Shown: positions 44,235 to 52,802, counted from the stretch's first letter. The stretch is DNA of 64,000 bases from Acidobacteriota bacterium (GCA_013289715.1 JABCZJ010000009.1:145785-209784), one strand, 5' to 3'. The notes: a model not told the origin generated them from the letters alone. Program-made: numbers and translations.

Positions 44235-44528
44235 GATTCCACCTCGGATGGCTATCTTGCAGACGAGATACCAACGCGGATGGCAGGGTTGTGTTGATGT
44301 TGAAGGGCTTAACCACCCGCTGCAACCTGGGCGAAACGCACCGAGTGTTCCGAACGCGCCGCTTGTGCCCCATTGAAACGCGATCATGACCCGGACGACC
44401 GCCGCTGCAAAGGCAAAGGCGCCCAGCTCATGCTGGCCGCCACAAAGTCAGAAGCTCGGCCTACGTTCATTTTTCCGCTAACTGTTTCGCCGCTGAGGCC
44501 ATGAAGTTCGAGGGTTTGCGCAGGCTCG

Positions 44529-45233
44529 CTATCCCCACCTGTACCCGGGATAAAGCGCCGCTAGCGCAAACCTAAAAATGTAGGGGAACAGCTTGTCGTA
44601 GGCGTACCAAGCTACCAGCAATCCGAGCATCCCAAATCCTGACGTCCTCACCCAGTGCTGGAATCGCTGCGCCGTCGCATTGTTCATCAGCAGGGTGACT
44701 CCCGTAACTCCATCGAGCGGCGGCACGGGCAGTAAGTTGAACGTCCCCAGCAGCAGGTTCAAAAGAAAGACGATGCTGAGGAACGTTGCTGCGAAGCCCG
44801 CGATTCCCGGCACCAGCGGTTCAGTGATATGCGTGAAATCGACTGCATCGGGCACGCCGAAAATTCCGAAATGCATCCCGACGCGAATCGCGATGGCCGA
44901 CAGAATCACGAGCGTAAAATTCGCCGCCGGACCGCCCAGCGCCATCCAGGCCGCACGGCGCGGGTAGCGTTGTTGCCAGGCTGGATCGTAGGGCGCGCTC
45001 GCCCAGCCGATCATCCAGTGCGCGACAAAATACGAGAGGATCGGTACGACCACCAGTCCAAAGGGCTCGCGTCGGATGTGCGGCCAAGGGTTGAGCGTCA
45101 CCTGGCCGCCGTGAAAAGCCGTGGAATCGCCGCCGATTCGCGCAATCAACGCGTGCGCGCCTTCGTGGCAGGTGGTCGAAAACAGGAAAACGATGTACCA
45201 GATAACGCCGAGGATCAGGAATTGGGGAGTCAT
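44529..45233 (-). CDS. Site-2 protease (M50) family membrane metalloprotease
   Basis: A 234-residue membrane protein. HEGAHALIARIGG carries the HExxH zinc site in the first third, and NLLPVPPLDGVTG supplies the second metal-ligand motif (NPxPxxDG-like). There are about five hydrophobic segments. This is the short SREBP/S2P-like (FtsH-unrelated) M50 subfamily without PDZ domains. Its substrates are unknown. The ATG at 45233 fits the membrane start; the in-frame TTG at 45272 is not needed. Confidence 0.85.
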   Translation of the reverse strand: MTPQFLILGVIWYIVFLFSTTCHEGAHALIARIGGDSTAFHGGQVTLNPWPHIRREPFGLVVVPILSYFVAHWMIGWASAPYDPAWQQRYPRRAAWMALGGPAANFTLVILSAIAIRVGMHFGIFGVPDAVDFTHITEPLVPGIAGFAATFLSIVFLLNLLLGTFNLLPVPPLDGVTGVTLLMNNATAQRFQHWVRTSGFGMLGLLVAWYAYDKLFPYIFRFALAALYPGYRWG

Positions 45234-45357
45234 GCCGCTCGACAGACTAAGGTGTCTGGCCACATTGCGCAAGGGCCGCCGCGCTGGTCGGCGCCGGCAG
45301 CGAATTTCAACGCCACATTAAATCCCGCTAAAAGTCCCGCAAATTTCACAAATATTC

Positions 45358-45386
45358 TTGACAGTCCCAGTCGCGAGGTCTAGTCT
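45358..45386 (+). promoter_or_regulatory. Candidate sigma-70 promoter for the 61-aa gene
   Basis: TTGACA at 45358-45363 is followed after 17 bases by TAGTCT at 45381-45386. The -35 is consensus and the -10 keeps the first T, A and last T. The small gene with a strong ribosome site begins 57 bases further on. Confidence 0.45.
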
Positions 45387-45442
45387 CGCGTCACAGGCTT
45401 TAGATAAATTGCCTCCCAAGGGTGGGTTCGTAAGGAGGGGCT

Positions 45443-45628
45443 GTGAGTTCGAATCAAAGAAATTTATCCCGGGCCAACGTCTGCTCTGAACAGGAATTTG
45501 AAAATTTGCTCCGGCGCTGCGAAGAGCATTTGAAGTTGCAGCGTCCCGGCACGCTGAAGCCGGAATCGCTCCCGTCTAACTCCCTCAAGATTGTTGCGCC
45601 AGTTCGTCGTCGCGATTCGGCAGCATAG
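45443..45628 (+). CDS. Small hypothetical protein, 61 aa, strong ribosome site
   Basis: A 61-residue soluble, basic protein (MSSNQRNLSRANVCSEQEFE, NLLRRCEEHLKLQRPG). It is not recognised. The GTG start is preceded by AAGGAGG at four bases, one of the best Shine-Dalgarno sites in the window, and by a TTGACA promoter candidate at 45358. That favours translation despite the size. Gene neighbours are the M50 protease (divergent) and the decayed antitoxin gene (convergent). Confidence 0.55.
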   Translation: MSSNQRNLSRANVCSEQEFENLLRRCEEHLKLQRPGTLKPESLPSNSLKIVAPVRRRDSAA

Positions 45629-45694
45629 CGGCTCCGGGTTTTACCTGTAGTATCCGTTCGTTCCGGGCAGTCCGTGTGCTTGTATCAGCGGCGA

Positions 45695-45897
45695 TCACCG
45701 GTCAGCTTTTTATTTCGCTATCGTGTGCGTGAAGCGGACCTTACCTCGCTGCCGGAGTATGCGAGCATAGTCCACGATGCCGCAACCAGCTGAAGCCCGG
45801 CACGGACGGTCTGGGTGATGCCGGTACCGCTGGCTTGTTGCGCCTTCTCCAGCAGATCCTGCGGCAACTCTACTGTGATCTTGCGCGTTCTCGCCAC
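45695..45897 (-). pseudogene. Decayed ribbon-helix-helix antitoxin gene (frameshift and nonsense)
   Basis: Read from a GTG at 45897 (AAGGAGG just upstream), the start MARTRKITVELPQDLLEKAQ and ASGTGITQTVRAGLQLVAAS is a classic ribbon-helix-helix antitoxin N-terminus. Then the frame breaks: after VAAS the expected DYARILRQRGKVRFTHTIAK continues one base out of frame. That frame meets TAA directly before KADR, a common end of this family, so a sense codon became a stop. Both a one-base loss near 45766 and a nonsense change are present. No PIN or other toxin gene follows. Confidence 0.8.
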
Positions 45898-45937
45898 AGG
45901 ACCTCCTTAAAAACATTATGGAAGAAGAATGAGAGAT

Positions 45938-46012
45938 TGGCTCCGGGGCCTGGACTCGAACCAGGATAACCAGCTCCAAAGGCTGGCGTGCTACCAATTG
46001 CACTACCCCGGA
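45938..46012 (-). tRNA. tRNA-Gln (anticodon TTG)
   Basis: Minus strand. The acceptor stem TCCGGGG pairs with CCCCGGA, followed by discriminator G and encoded CCA. The anticodon stem CCAGC/GCTGG holds the loop CTTTGGA, giving anticodon TTG (reads CAA/CAG). The T-arm has the GGTTCGAGTCC pattern. Length 75 with CCA. Confidence 0.93.
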
Positions 46013-46143
46013 ACGGGGTACAAAAGTGTAGCAGACCTCCCGCCGATTTGTTACTGCCCGCGAGCGTCGAACAATGGCGCCGCGCGTTCCGCCGTTTGCT
46101 GCATCGTCTGCGATTTGCTACGCTGCTAAAGTTGCATCTCCGC

Positions 46144-46233
46144 GGAGAGATGTCCGAGCGGTTTAAGGAGCACGCTTGGAAAGCGTGTGTTGGGGAAACT
46201 CAACCGTGGGTTCGAATCCCACTCTCTCCGCCA
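46144..46233 (+). tRNA. tRNA-Ser (anticodon GGA)
   Basis: Plus strand, 90 bases including encoded CCA. Acceptor GGAGAGA pairs with TCTCTCC. The anticodon loop TTGGAAA gives GGA (reads TCC/TCT), and a long variable arm marks it as a class II tRNA. The T-arm has GGTTCGAATCC. Confidence 0.95.
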
Positions 46234-46267
46234 TTTTAATTTCCCCTCGCAAATCGCCGATAAGCTT

Positions 46268-46489
46268 ATGACCTGCCCAAAGTGCAACGCGCCGCACGTC
46301 GTGAAGCCGGTGCCGGGCGCGCTGAAATTTCCGCAACGTCTGGAGTGTCCCGTGCACGGCTGGTTGCCAGAGAGGATCACGCCAATTCGCATGCGCTTGC
46401 ACAAAGACCGGCCGGACGGGCGGGCGTGTTGGCGCGAGTCCGTCCACTGGCACACGAAGGCGGAAATAAGGCGTAGAATGAAGTCATGA
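46268..46489 (+). CDS. Small zinc-ribbon-like protein, 73 aa
   Basis: A 73-residue protein starting MTCPKCNAPHVVKPVPGALK, with CPKC and a later CPVHG as possible zinc ligands (CxxC...CxxH). The rest is basic with a Trp/His-rich end. Not recognised further. The ATG at 46268 is just after tRNA-Ser; the frame reading from 46187 would overlap the tRNA. Its stop overlaps the next small gene's start (ATGA), supporting a two-gene unit. Confidence 0.55.
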   Translation: MTCPKCNAPHVVKPVPGALKFPQRLECPVHGWLPERITPIRMRLHKDRPDGRACWRESVHWHTKAEIRRRMKS

Positions 46490-46728
46490 CCTCCATGCAG
46501 GAACTAGAACGCACCAGTCCAGCCGAGCTCGCGGCGATGTGCCAGCGCGTCGCGGACAATCCTGGCGCGTATTTGCAAGCCGCAGCTGCCCAAGCGTCGA
46601 AACTGAAATTGGAATGGAATACCTTACAAACTTTTCCCAATCCGAACTACGCTGTGCAAAAGAAGATTGAACAGCAGAAGGACCGCGTCGGAAGGCGCAT
46701 GATCGAATTTCTCGCCGGGATTCTGTAA
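46486..46728 (+). CDS. Small helical hypothetical protein, 80 aa
   Basis: An 80-residue protein rich in Ala/Gln/Glu/Leu (MTSMQELERTSPAELAAMCQ, YLQAAAAQASKLKLEW), probably all helical and cytoplasmic. It is not recognised. It overlaps the preceding zinc-ribbon-like gene by four bases, so the two are co-translated and perhaps act together. It is convergent with the encapsulin gene (42 bp). Confidence 0.6.
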   Translation: MTSMQELERTSPAELAAMCQRVADNPGAYLQAAAAQASKLKLEWNTLQTFPNPNYAVQKKIEQQKDRVGRRMIEFLAGIL

Positions 46729-46770
46729 CCGCGTATCCGCCGCTTTCGCAGCCGCGACAATTCGAATTCC

Positions 46771-47589
46771 TCAGTCCTTCTTCGCCTTGCCGGGCGGATT
46801 CAGCGCCACGGAAGCCTCGGAAGTAAGCAGCAGGAAAGTGAACGACTCCTGCAAGTATAGCCGCACCGCCGTCTCCGTGTGGCTGAGATAACCGATCGAA
46901 ACGTCCTGCCCGATGTGCAAATCAAAATCACCGCCGCGCGTAGTCAGCACAAACGCGCCAGCAATCGCCGGCGCCCAAATAATTTGATCCTTCAGCAAAC
47001 GCTTCACGTGCTCGAGAACTGGATACCCATGGTCGCTGGTTTCGGCGAGCGCAGTGTACGCATCGGCTCCCAGCAGCACGGCGTAAGGTCCGTTGACGCC
47101 CACCAGTCGCAACTGGCTCAACCCCTGCGCGATTGCGTCCGGGTACTCGCGCACATCGGCCGGCAGCGTCTTGATCGGATTGCTCGTGCCTTGGCGCACA
47201 CCGCCGATTCCGGCGGCCGCATAGCCATCAAAAATCGCGCGGTCCTCGGCGAAGGCGATCTCGCGCGCCGCGTCCTTCGCCGGTTGCCAGTTCGAATCGT
47301 TCGCGCCGCGTTCCACGTCGTCAATTCCCTGGCGATCCAGCTCGAACGTGACGCGCAGTTCCACCAGCGCTTTCACCTCGCGTTGCCGCGCAAGAATCCC
47401 GGCCGAAGGAGCCGCGATTTTTCGCAGGTGGCCGGTCCCGACCGCGGAAAGGGCGCTGCCGCCCGGCCCGTCCACGTCCACGACGCGCCGTCCCGCAAGA
47501 TAGCGCTTCAGCGTGCGCGTCGTTTCCACTTCGATGGAAGCCCAGGCCGCATCTGAAATCGGGGCAAGCTCGCGATGTAAATTATTCAT
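46771..47589 (-). CDS. Encapsulin shell protein (family 1, linocin-M18-like)
   Basis: A 272-residue family 1 encapsulin with an HK97-like fold. It opens MNNLHRELAPISDAAWASIE and has the typical segments EVETTRTLKRYLAGRRVVDV and FVLTTRGGDFDLHIGQDVSI, with a C-terminal SFTFLLLTSEASVALN strand. Such proteins form hollow icosahedral compartments around a cargo enzyme. The cargo gene, a DyP peroxidase, lies immediately upstream and overlaps it by 8 bases. The ATG at 47589 is inside the cargo gene's end; longer frames to 47700 are not supported. Confidence 0.95.
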   Translation of the reverse strand: MNNLHRELAPISDAAWASIEVETTRTLKRYLAGRRVVDVDGPGGSALSAVGTGHLRKIAAPSAGILARQREVKALVELRVTFELDRQGIDDVERGANDSNWQPAKDAAREIAFAEDRAIFDGYAAAGIGGVRQGTSNPIKTLPADVREYPDAIAQGLSQLRLVGVNGPYAVLLGADAYTALAETSDHGYPVLEHVKRLLKDQIIWAPAIAGAFVLTTRGGDFDLHIGQDVSIGYLSHTETAVRLYLQESFTFLLLTSEASVALNPPGKAKKD

Positions 47590-48682
47590 GGCCGATCTCT
47601 CCTTTGAGTGATCCGATACCGAGTGATCCATCTTTATTATTAGACGGCGCGGATTGGCTCGTCTCGTCCGTCGCCTGTGCCTTGTTGGCGAGCGCTGCAT
47701 CCGCGGGTGGCTCGTCGCTCACATCATCCAGAAATGTTGCGGACGGCACGAAGAACAAATTGCCAGTAACGGCGCGGCTGAAGTCCAGCAGCCGGTCGTA
47801 ATTTCCCGGCGGCCTGCCAACGAACATATTCTGCAGCATCAGCTCGATGGTGCTCGGCGACTTGCTGTAGCCGATGAAATACGTTCCAAATTCGCCTTGC
47901 GTGGGCCGCCCGAACGGCATGTTGTCGCGCAAAATCTTGATCTCTTTGCCGTTCTCTTCGATCGTAGTGAGTGAGCTGTGCGAGCAGGTCGGCTTGATCG
48001 ACTCGTCCAATTCAATGTCCGCTAGTTTCGTTCGCCCGATGACTCGTTCCTGCGCTTCGGTGGAAAGCGCATTCCATGCGGGAAGATCGTGCAGATATTT
48101 CTGCACGATTACGTAACTGCCCCCAGCGAAGGCAGCATCCTCATCAGCGATCACTACGGCATCCGTCGCTTCCTGCCCGCGCGGATTCTCCGTGCCATCC
48201 ACAAACCCAATAAGGTCGCGGTCGTCGAAGTAACGGAAGCCGTGCACTTCATCCACCGGTTCGACGGCATCGCCCAACCGTCCCGTGATTTGCGTCGCCA
48301 GCTCGAAGCATAAATCCATGCGCTTGGCACGAATATGAAACAGCAAATCGCCGGAAGTCGCCACGGCGTGGCGCCCGCCGGAGCGGATTTCACGAAACGG
48401 GTGCAGCTCCACCGGCCGCGGGGTGCCGAACAGCCGGTCCCACACCTCGGACCCAAATCCCATCACGCACGAAAGTCCCGCTTCGATGTCGCGAAAGTCC
48501 ACGGCGCGATAGAGCGCCGAGAGGTCTGCGCAGAACGAGCGCACTGTGCTTCGGTTCTCCGCGCCCGGCTTTACGGTCAGCACCAGAAAAATCGCGGCGC
48601 GCGTCAGCGGCGAGGCGATCGGTTGAGCCAAAGCGAGCACGCCCTGCGCCGCATTGTTCGCGTTCTTGGGATCGGGTTCCAT
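47582..48682 (-). CDS. Dye-decolorizing peroxidase (DyP, B-type) with encapsulin-targeting tail
   Basis: A 366-residue haem peroxidase. Motifs: the distal GxxDG as GFVDGTENP, a proximal-His region CSHSSLTTIEENGKEI with KILRDNMPFG, and GTYFIGYSKSP. The B-type length and order fit. The C-terminal DGSLGIGSLKGEI matches the known encapsulin cargo peptide (GSLxIGSLxG), after a flexible Ala/Ser/Asn-rich linker. It would be packed in the encapsulin encoded next. It may protect against oxidative stress; the actual substrate is unknown. Confidence 0.95.
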   Translation of the reverse strand: MEPDPKNANNAAQGVLALAQPIASPLTRAAIFLVLTVKPGAENRSTVRSFCADLSALYRAVDFRDIEAGLSCVMGFGSEVWDRLFGTPRPVELHPFREIRSGGRHAVATSGDLLFHIRAKRMDLCFELATQITGRLGDAVEPVDEVHGFRYFDDRDLIGFVDGTENPRGQEATDAVVIADEDAAFAGGSYVIVQKYLHDLPAWNALSTEAQERVIGRTKLADIELDESIKPTCSHSSLTTIEENGKEIKILRDNMPFGRPTQGEFGTYFIGYSKSPSTIELMLQNMFVGRPPGNYDRLLDFSRAVTGNLFFVPSATFLDDVSDEPPADAALANKAQATDETSQSAPSNNKDGSLGIGSLKGEIGHE

Positions 48683-49049
48683 CGACTCTCATCCTGGCGG
48701 CGCGTTCGGAATCTCGTATATTTCGATAGCGCGTCCACGCCACCGCCTACGTTCGGGCGGCAAGCTTACCATCGGCCCCCGACGAACGTCCACAGCGCCT
48801 CGGCGCGCGCCGGCCAGCCCCCAACCAGCCTGTTGGCGGATTGGCTCTTGCGGAAGCGGCGCCGTAGCGTGGTTCCAGTTCATCCCAGGCTCGATTTACA
48901 GCAATCACTGTATTTCCGCGAACTCATGGCTGCCACATCATCAACGGGATTGCATGGAGCGCGCGGCGCATTTTCCGGCTTGGGCGCGTTCGGTTTTTCT
49001 TCTCTGATTCGCCGCGTGTCGCCGCTTGTTCCCAGCGCCAGGAGGCCCT
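48683..49049. other. 367-bp intergenic region, no confident gene
   Basis: It lies between the divergent DyP gene and the small membrane protein at 49050. A plus-strand frame runs through it, but it is Arg/Ala-rich and overlaps better-supported genes. It should hold the promoter of the DyP-encapsulin operon; no clear hexamers were found. Confidence 0.4.
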
Positions 49050-49271
49050 GTGGGTTACTGCTCCGAATTTCTTCCGCTGTTAGCGCTGCTCTCGAATTCG
49101 GCCGGGCCCGGTGCTTCCGCGCTCACGTTCTTGAAGATATTTCTGACTTTCGCCTCATTCGTTTGCTTAGCCGTTGCGATTCTTTACTTCTTTGGAAAAC
49201 TCGTGATCGAGCTTTTCGGAATTTTGGATGGACGATCCCCGCGACCGAATGACCGCTATGCACGAAACTGA
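49050..49271 (+). CDS. Small single-pass membrane protein, 73 aa
   Basis: A 73-residue protein with a long hydrophobic centre (ALTFLKIFLTFASFVCLAVA, ILYFFGKLVIELFGI) and a short polar tail. It is not recognised. GTG start at 49050, four bases after a consensus AGGAGG, which chooses this start over the frame's earlier codons. The following zinc-ribbon gene may overlap its end by 44 bases. It lies next to the DyP-encapsulin operon on the other strand. Confidence 0.6.
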   Translation: MGYCSEFLPLLALLSNSAGPGASALTFLKIFLTFASFVCLAVAILYFFGKLVIELFGILDGRSPRPNDRYARN

Positions 49272-49509
49272 ATTATTTTCGGAGCAACCAGGCAGCTCCG
49301 CCACGGCGCCAATCCCCATCGCAGGCAGAGATATATGCCGGTGTTGCCGCAGTGTTGAAATCGCCCGTTCGCATCGGCGCGGCCCCACCGAGAAATATCC
49401 TCTGCGCGCCATGCATGTCCGCGTGTACCGGTGTGACGATTGCAATGCCCGTTTCTATGCCTTGTTCTGTGTCGATGCGGTAGCTTCGGCGAAGAAGGCA
49501 TCCGCGTGA
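49228..49509 (+). CDS. Small zinc-ribbon protein, 93 aa
   Basis: A 93-residue protein with two cysteine pairs (ICRCCRSVEIA and YRCDDCNARF, CxC-C and CxxC) that could form a zinc ribbon. It is rich in Arg. The start could be 49228, 49249 or 49258; no site has a strong ribosome-binding sequence. The N-terminal part overlaps the membrane-protein gene at 49050, which argues for a later start. Function unknown. Confidence 0.5.
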   Translation: MDDPRDRMTAMHETELFSEQPGSSATAPIPIAGRDICRCCRSVEIARSHRRGPTEKYPLRAMHVRVYRCDDCNARFYALFCVDAVASAKKASA

Positions 49510-49561
49510 CGGCAAAACCAAACACAGACGCATCGTTGTACGGTAGAATGGGTGAAAGCCT

Positions 49562-49714
49562 ATGAGCGAAACGCCCAGCGATGTCTGTGGAAAATGCGGT
49601 GCCGCGATTGACTCGAGCCGCAGAGTAGACTTCACTCTAAAGGACGGAACCCGCGTTTGCGATTCCTGCTTTGTGAGAGAAACCCCGCGCCCTAAGAGCG
49701 ATCGGCCCAACTGA
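49562..49714 (+). CDS. Tiny zinc-ribbon protein, 50 aa
   Basis: A 50-residue protein: MSETPSDVCGKCGAAIDSSR, then FTLKDGTRVCDSCFVRETPR. CxxC and CxxC spaced by 20 residues give a rubredoxin-like or zinc-knuckle fold. It follows the 49228 zinc-ribbon gene by 52 bp on the same strand. It is short enough to be missed by most gene finders. No further identity can be given. Confidence 0.55.
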   Translation: MSETPSDVCGKCGAAIDSSRRVDFTLKDGTRVCDSCFVRETPRPKSDRPN

Positions 49715-49830
49715 GGAGCGGCTCGCTCGGTTTTCCGTTGCGCTCGCGTGTGGCCAGCTGGGCTCCCGCCGCAAACTACCGCGCCAGCGCTGCAGGTGCG
49801 GCACATGTGTTTCCGTGGTCCTCACAACTT

Positions 49831-51594
49831 CTAGGAAACCACCGCCTGTTGCGCCACGCTTTCCAGGCGTGCGGCCCGCGGCAACTTCACCAGAAAAGTA
49901 GTTCCGCTTTCCGACGTCTTCTCCAGCGTGACCGAACCGCCATGATCCTGCACAATCTTGTTCACGATCGCGAGGCCCAGCCCGGTGCCATTCGGTTTTC
50001 CCAGACTAACAAACGGATCGAACAGCGTGCCAGAAATCGCAGGCGGCACTCCTGTCCCATTATCCGCCACGCGCACTTCAAATGATTCACCCAGCGAGCT
50101 AATCTCGATCTTCACATACCCCTGCGAAGGCACCGTAGCCTCGCAAGCGTTCAGCACCAAATTGAAAAACGCTCGCTCGATTTTCTTGGGATCGAACACT
50201 CCATCCATTTCGCCGACCGTGCTAATCGAAATCTCCAGATGTCGCAATTCGGGCCTGGCCCGCACTGCGTCCACCGCGCGGCGTATCGTTTGGTTCAAAG
50301 ACGCGGGTATCGGCGCAATCGAGCTTTCCTCACGGGCCAATTCGCGCAGCGAGTCGAGCAGATCCACCATCTGTTCCGAAGCGGTCTTGATCTCCTCGTA
50401 GATTTCGTCGCGGTTGAGCTTCAGCTTCTCAGCTTCGTAGAGAAACTCCGCATTGGCCACCACCGCCGCCAAATAATGCCGCAGATCGTGCGAGATCGAG
50501 TTGGCCGCTCGACCCACAGCCGCGATCCGCTCCGTCGCAAATCGCCGCTGCTGAAAAGCGAGCAGCTCGCCGCGCATTTTTGAAAACGCTTCGCCGAGTT
50601 CCGCCACTTCGCTGCTCCCGCGCGGCGTGATCGAGTACGTGTAGTTGCCAACGGCCAGCGCCCGCACGCCAGCCACCAGGTTGTCCAGCGGATGCGTGAT
50701 CGTCGAAGAAACGAACCCCAGCAGCACGGCGGCGAGCGCCAGCGCTGAGATCCCCAGCAGCAAAATCGTGCGATTCAGCCGCCGCAGAGATGCGTTCGCG
50801 GGTTGCAAGGACATCAACACGTAGCACTTCACCGACACAGGCGGTCCGCTGTGGATCACCACCGAGGCGGTCTGGTATTGATCGGAACCCAAATCCATTT
50901 CTCGTGTTCCGTCCTGCGCACCAGCGCTCTTCTGTATCAATTGCTCCAGCTCGTGCTGATCTGCCGGCGAAAGTGTGGACGCGATCACCTTGTCGCCGGT
51001 GGTCAGCGCGATGGCCCCACCCGCCACCAGCGCGAGTTGCTCGGCGACCGTAGCATCTATCTGGTAGCCGACAGCCAAAAGCCCCAGCTGCCTGCGCTCA
51101 GCCTCCGTGCCCGCAGTGATCGGCCGCAAGAACACGCGATAGAGTTGGCCGTCGCCGTACCACCAGCTCGCGTCCTCGCCCTGCTCCATGGACCTTGCCA
51201 GGTTTTCTTCTGCAACGTTCGTTTTCCAGCGCGGACTTGTGCCGTGAAATCCCAACACCTGTCCGTTCGGCCCCGCGAGCAGAAAAAGTTGGCTGCCGGC
51301 CAGCTTCCATAGGGGTTCCGAGGCGTCCTGAATCGTCAGGGCGTGCTCGGTGGTCATCAAAGCTTTCAGTGGGGGAAGTTCGGCCAGCATCGCGGCGGTG
51401 CGCGAAAGTTGCAGCTCGCGCTCCTGCTGCACGTTTTCGAACGCGCGCAGGGAATCGTTGGTGCTCTGCCGCACTCCTTCGTCAACTTCGGAGCGCACCG
51501 TGTGGCGCACGATCAAGAGCAGGGAACCCAAAAGCCCGCAAATGATCACCAGCGTGGCAATGAGAAGTTGCGTGCGCAATCGCAAACGTGCCAA
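49831..51594 (-). CDS. Membrane sensor histidine kinase with extracytoplasmic sensor and HAMP
   Basis: A 587-residue kinase. TM1 (residues ~8-28) and TM2 (~270-292) frame a ~240-residue periplasmic sensor with blocks MTTEHALTIQDASEPLWKL and WWYGDGQLYRVFLRPITAG. A HAMP linker (ITHPLDNLVAGVRALAVGNY) leads to HisKA (ISHDLRHYLA, phospho-His) and the ATPase domain (NLVLNACEATV, VADNGTGVPP, GTGLGLAIV). It lies 21 bp after an OmpR-type regulator gene, so they form a two-component pair. TTG start with GAGGAG 5-6 bases upstream. Its sensor closely resembles the one in the kinase at 56440. Confidence 0.92.
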   Translation of the reverse strand: MARLRLRTQLLIATLVIICGLLGSLLLIVRHTVRSEVDEGVRQSTNDSLRAFENVQQERELQLSRTAAMLAELPPLKALMTTEHALTIQDASEPLWKLAGSQLFLLAGPNGQVLGFHGTSPRWKTNVAEENLARSMEQGEDASWWYGDGQLYRVFLRPITAGTEAERRQLGLLAVGYQIDATVAEQLALVAGGAIALTTGDKVIASTLSPADQHELEQLIQKSAGAQDGTREMDLGSDQYQTASVVIHSGPPVSVKCYVLMSLQPANASLRRLNRTILLLGISALALAAVLLGFVSSTITHPLDNLVAGVRALAVGNYTYSITPRGSSEVAELGEAFSKMRGELLAFQQRRFATERIAAVGRAANSISHDLRHYLAAVVANAEFLYEAEKLKLNRDEIYEEIKTASEQMVDLLDSLRELAREESSIAPIPASLNQTIRRAVDAVRARPELRHLEISISTVGEMDGVFDPKKIERAFFNLVLNACEATVPSQGYVKIEISSLGESFEVRVADNGTGVPPAISGTLFDPFVSLGKPNGTGLGLAIVNKIVQDHGGSVTLEKTSESGTTFLVKLPRAARLESVAQQAVVS

Positions 51595-51615
51595 GAGGCT
51601 CCTCGACCAGCGGCG

Positions 51616-52353
51616 CTACATGTCCAATGCAGCGACGCCATCACCCGGTGTGAATTTGTAGCCCGTGCCATGCATCGTCAAAAAATATCGCGGGCGAGCC
51701 GGGTCGGGCTCGAGTTTTTGCCGGATCCGCAATATGTGGTTGTCCACGGTCCGCGTTGTGGGATAGTTTTCGTATCCCCACACTTCGTTCAGCAGTTCTT
51801 GCCGCGAAATCACGCGGGCGGGGCAGCGCGCGAAGTACTTCAGCAACTTGAATTCCTGCGCTGTGAATGCCAGCGTTTTTCCTGCGCGCGTCACCACCAT
51901 GCTGGTGAAATCAATCCTGGTGTCGCCAAAAGTCAGCAGCTCATGCGCAGGGGGACCGCCGGCGGAGGTGGCTGCATCCGGCGTCGCTGGCCCGCCGCGA
52001 CGCATCGCGCGGCGCACGCGCGCCAGCAATTCTCTGGGGCTGAACGGTTTTGTGACGTAATCATCCGCGCCCAGCTCCAGCAGCAGGACTTTATCTTCCA
52101 CTTCGCAATTCGCGCTCAACACCACGATCGGCACACCCGCGGCGTGCGCCTTAAACGCCCGGCAAACTTCCTTTCCGGGCAAGCGCGGCAGCTTCAAGTC
52201 CAGCACCACGACGTTCGGCGTTTGCTTGCGAAAACTTTCCAGGCCCGCTATGCCGTCCGAAGCAATCTGCACGCGCAGCCCGTCCGCTTCAAAAAGCCGC
52301 TGCAGGGTGCGCTGCATCGGCCGGCTGTCTTCCACCACCAATATGGTATCCAC
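51616..52353 (-). CDS. OmpR/PhoB-family response regulator
   Basis: A 245-residue regulator: a receiver (TILVVEDSRPMQR, acceptor Asp in VVVLDLKLPRLPG, switch Lys in DDYVTKPFSP) and a winged-helix DNA-binding domain (LAFTAQEFKLLKYFARCPAR, VDNHILRIRQKLEPDP). It would be phosphorylated by the adjacent histidine kinase at 49831. The GTG at 52353 has AAGGAAGG four bases upstream, preferred over the ATG at 52395 that lacks one. The target promoters are unknown. Confidence 0.92.
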   Translation of the reverse strand: MDTILVVEDSRPMQRTLQRLFEADGLRVQIASDGIAGLESFRKQTPNVVVLDLKLPRLPGKEVCRAFKAHAAGVPIVVLSANCEVEDKVLLLELGADDYVTKPFSPRELLARVRRAMRRGGPATPDAATSAGGPPAHELLTFGDTRIDFTSMVVTRAGKTLAFTAQEFKLLKYFARCPARVISRQELLNEVWGYENYPTTRTVDNHILRIRQKLEPDPARPRYFLTMHGTGYKFTPGDGVAALDM

Positions 52354-52802
52354 GGAGCCTTCCTTTGATTGCAGCCTCCGATCCGGCGGATTCATCCGCT
52401 AGTCGGAATTGAGCCTGAACATGCAGAATCCCGCCGCCGGATTGGCCCATTCTACGGCTGCGCCGAGGGCAACGGGGACTCCCTGCATTGTAATCCCAAC
52501 CCCGGTCCGTAATCTTCCCGTAAATAGATTGCGAGGGATCGCTCGCGGCATTGTCACCAGAGCGTTTAGCGGAAGTCAAAAGCTTGTAAATTCTGTGCCG
52601 CGTAAGTTTTCGGTTACCGCGTCAACGGGGACTTGGCAGTGAGCTCCTGTACCGCGGCAAGACTCAATCGCTGTAAACCTGTCGCCATGAAGTCCATACC
52701 TTTGCCCGAATGACAAAATAAGCCGTCGAAGGAACTTACGGCCGAACTCTTACCCGGCTACGTACAGAGCGAGATTCGCACCGACAGCGCTAGGGAGGTT
52801 AC
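52354..52802. other. 449-bp divergent intergenic region, no gene seen
   Basis: No reliable frame is present between the response regulator (minus) and the Tat-exported hydrolase gene (plus). It must hold promoters for both; no clear pair of boxes was identified. If the regulator starts at 52395 instead, this region is 42 bp shorter. Confidence 0.4.

Noticed and set aside
46187..46489. 100-residue reading of the zinc-ribbon-like gene
   Set aside because: The first 27 codons lie within tRNA-Ser; the ATG at 46268 is preferred.
48335..49252. 305-residue plus-strand frame opposite the DyP gene
   Set aside because: It is antisense to the peroxidase in its first part, Arg-rich, and conflicts with the better-supported small membrane protein at 49050.
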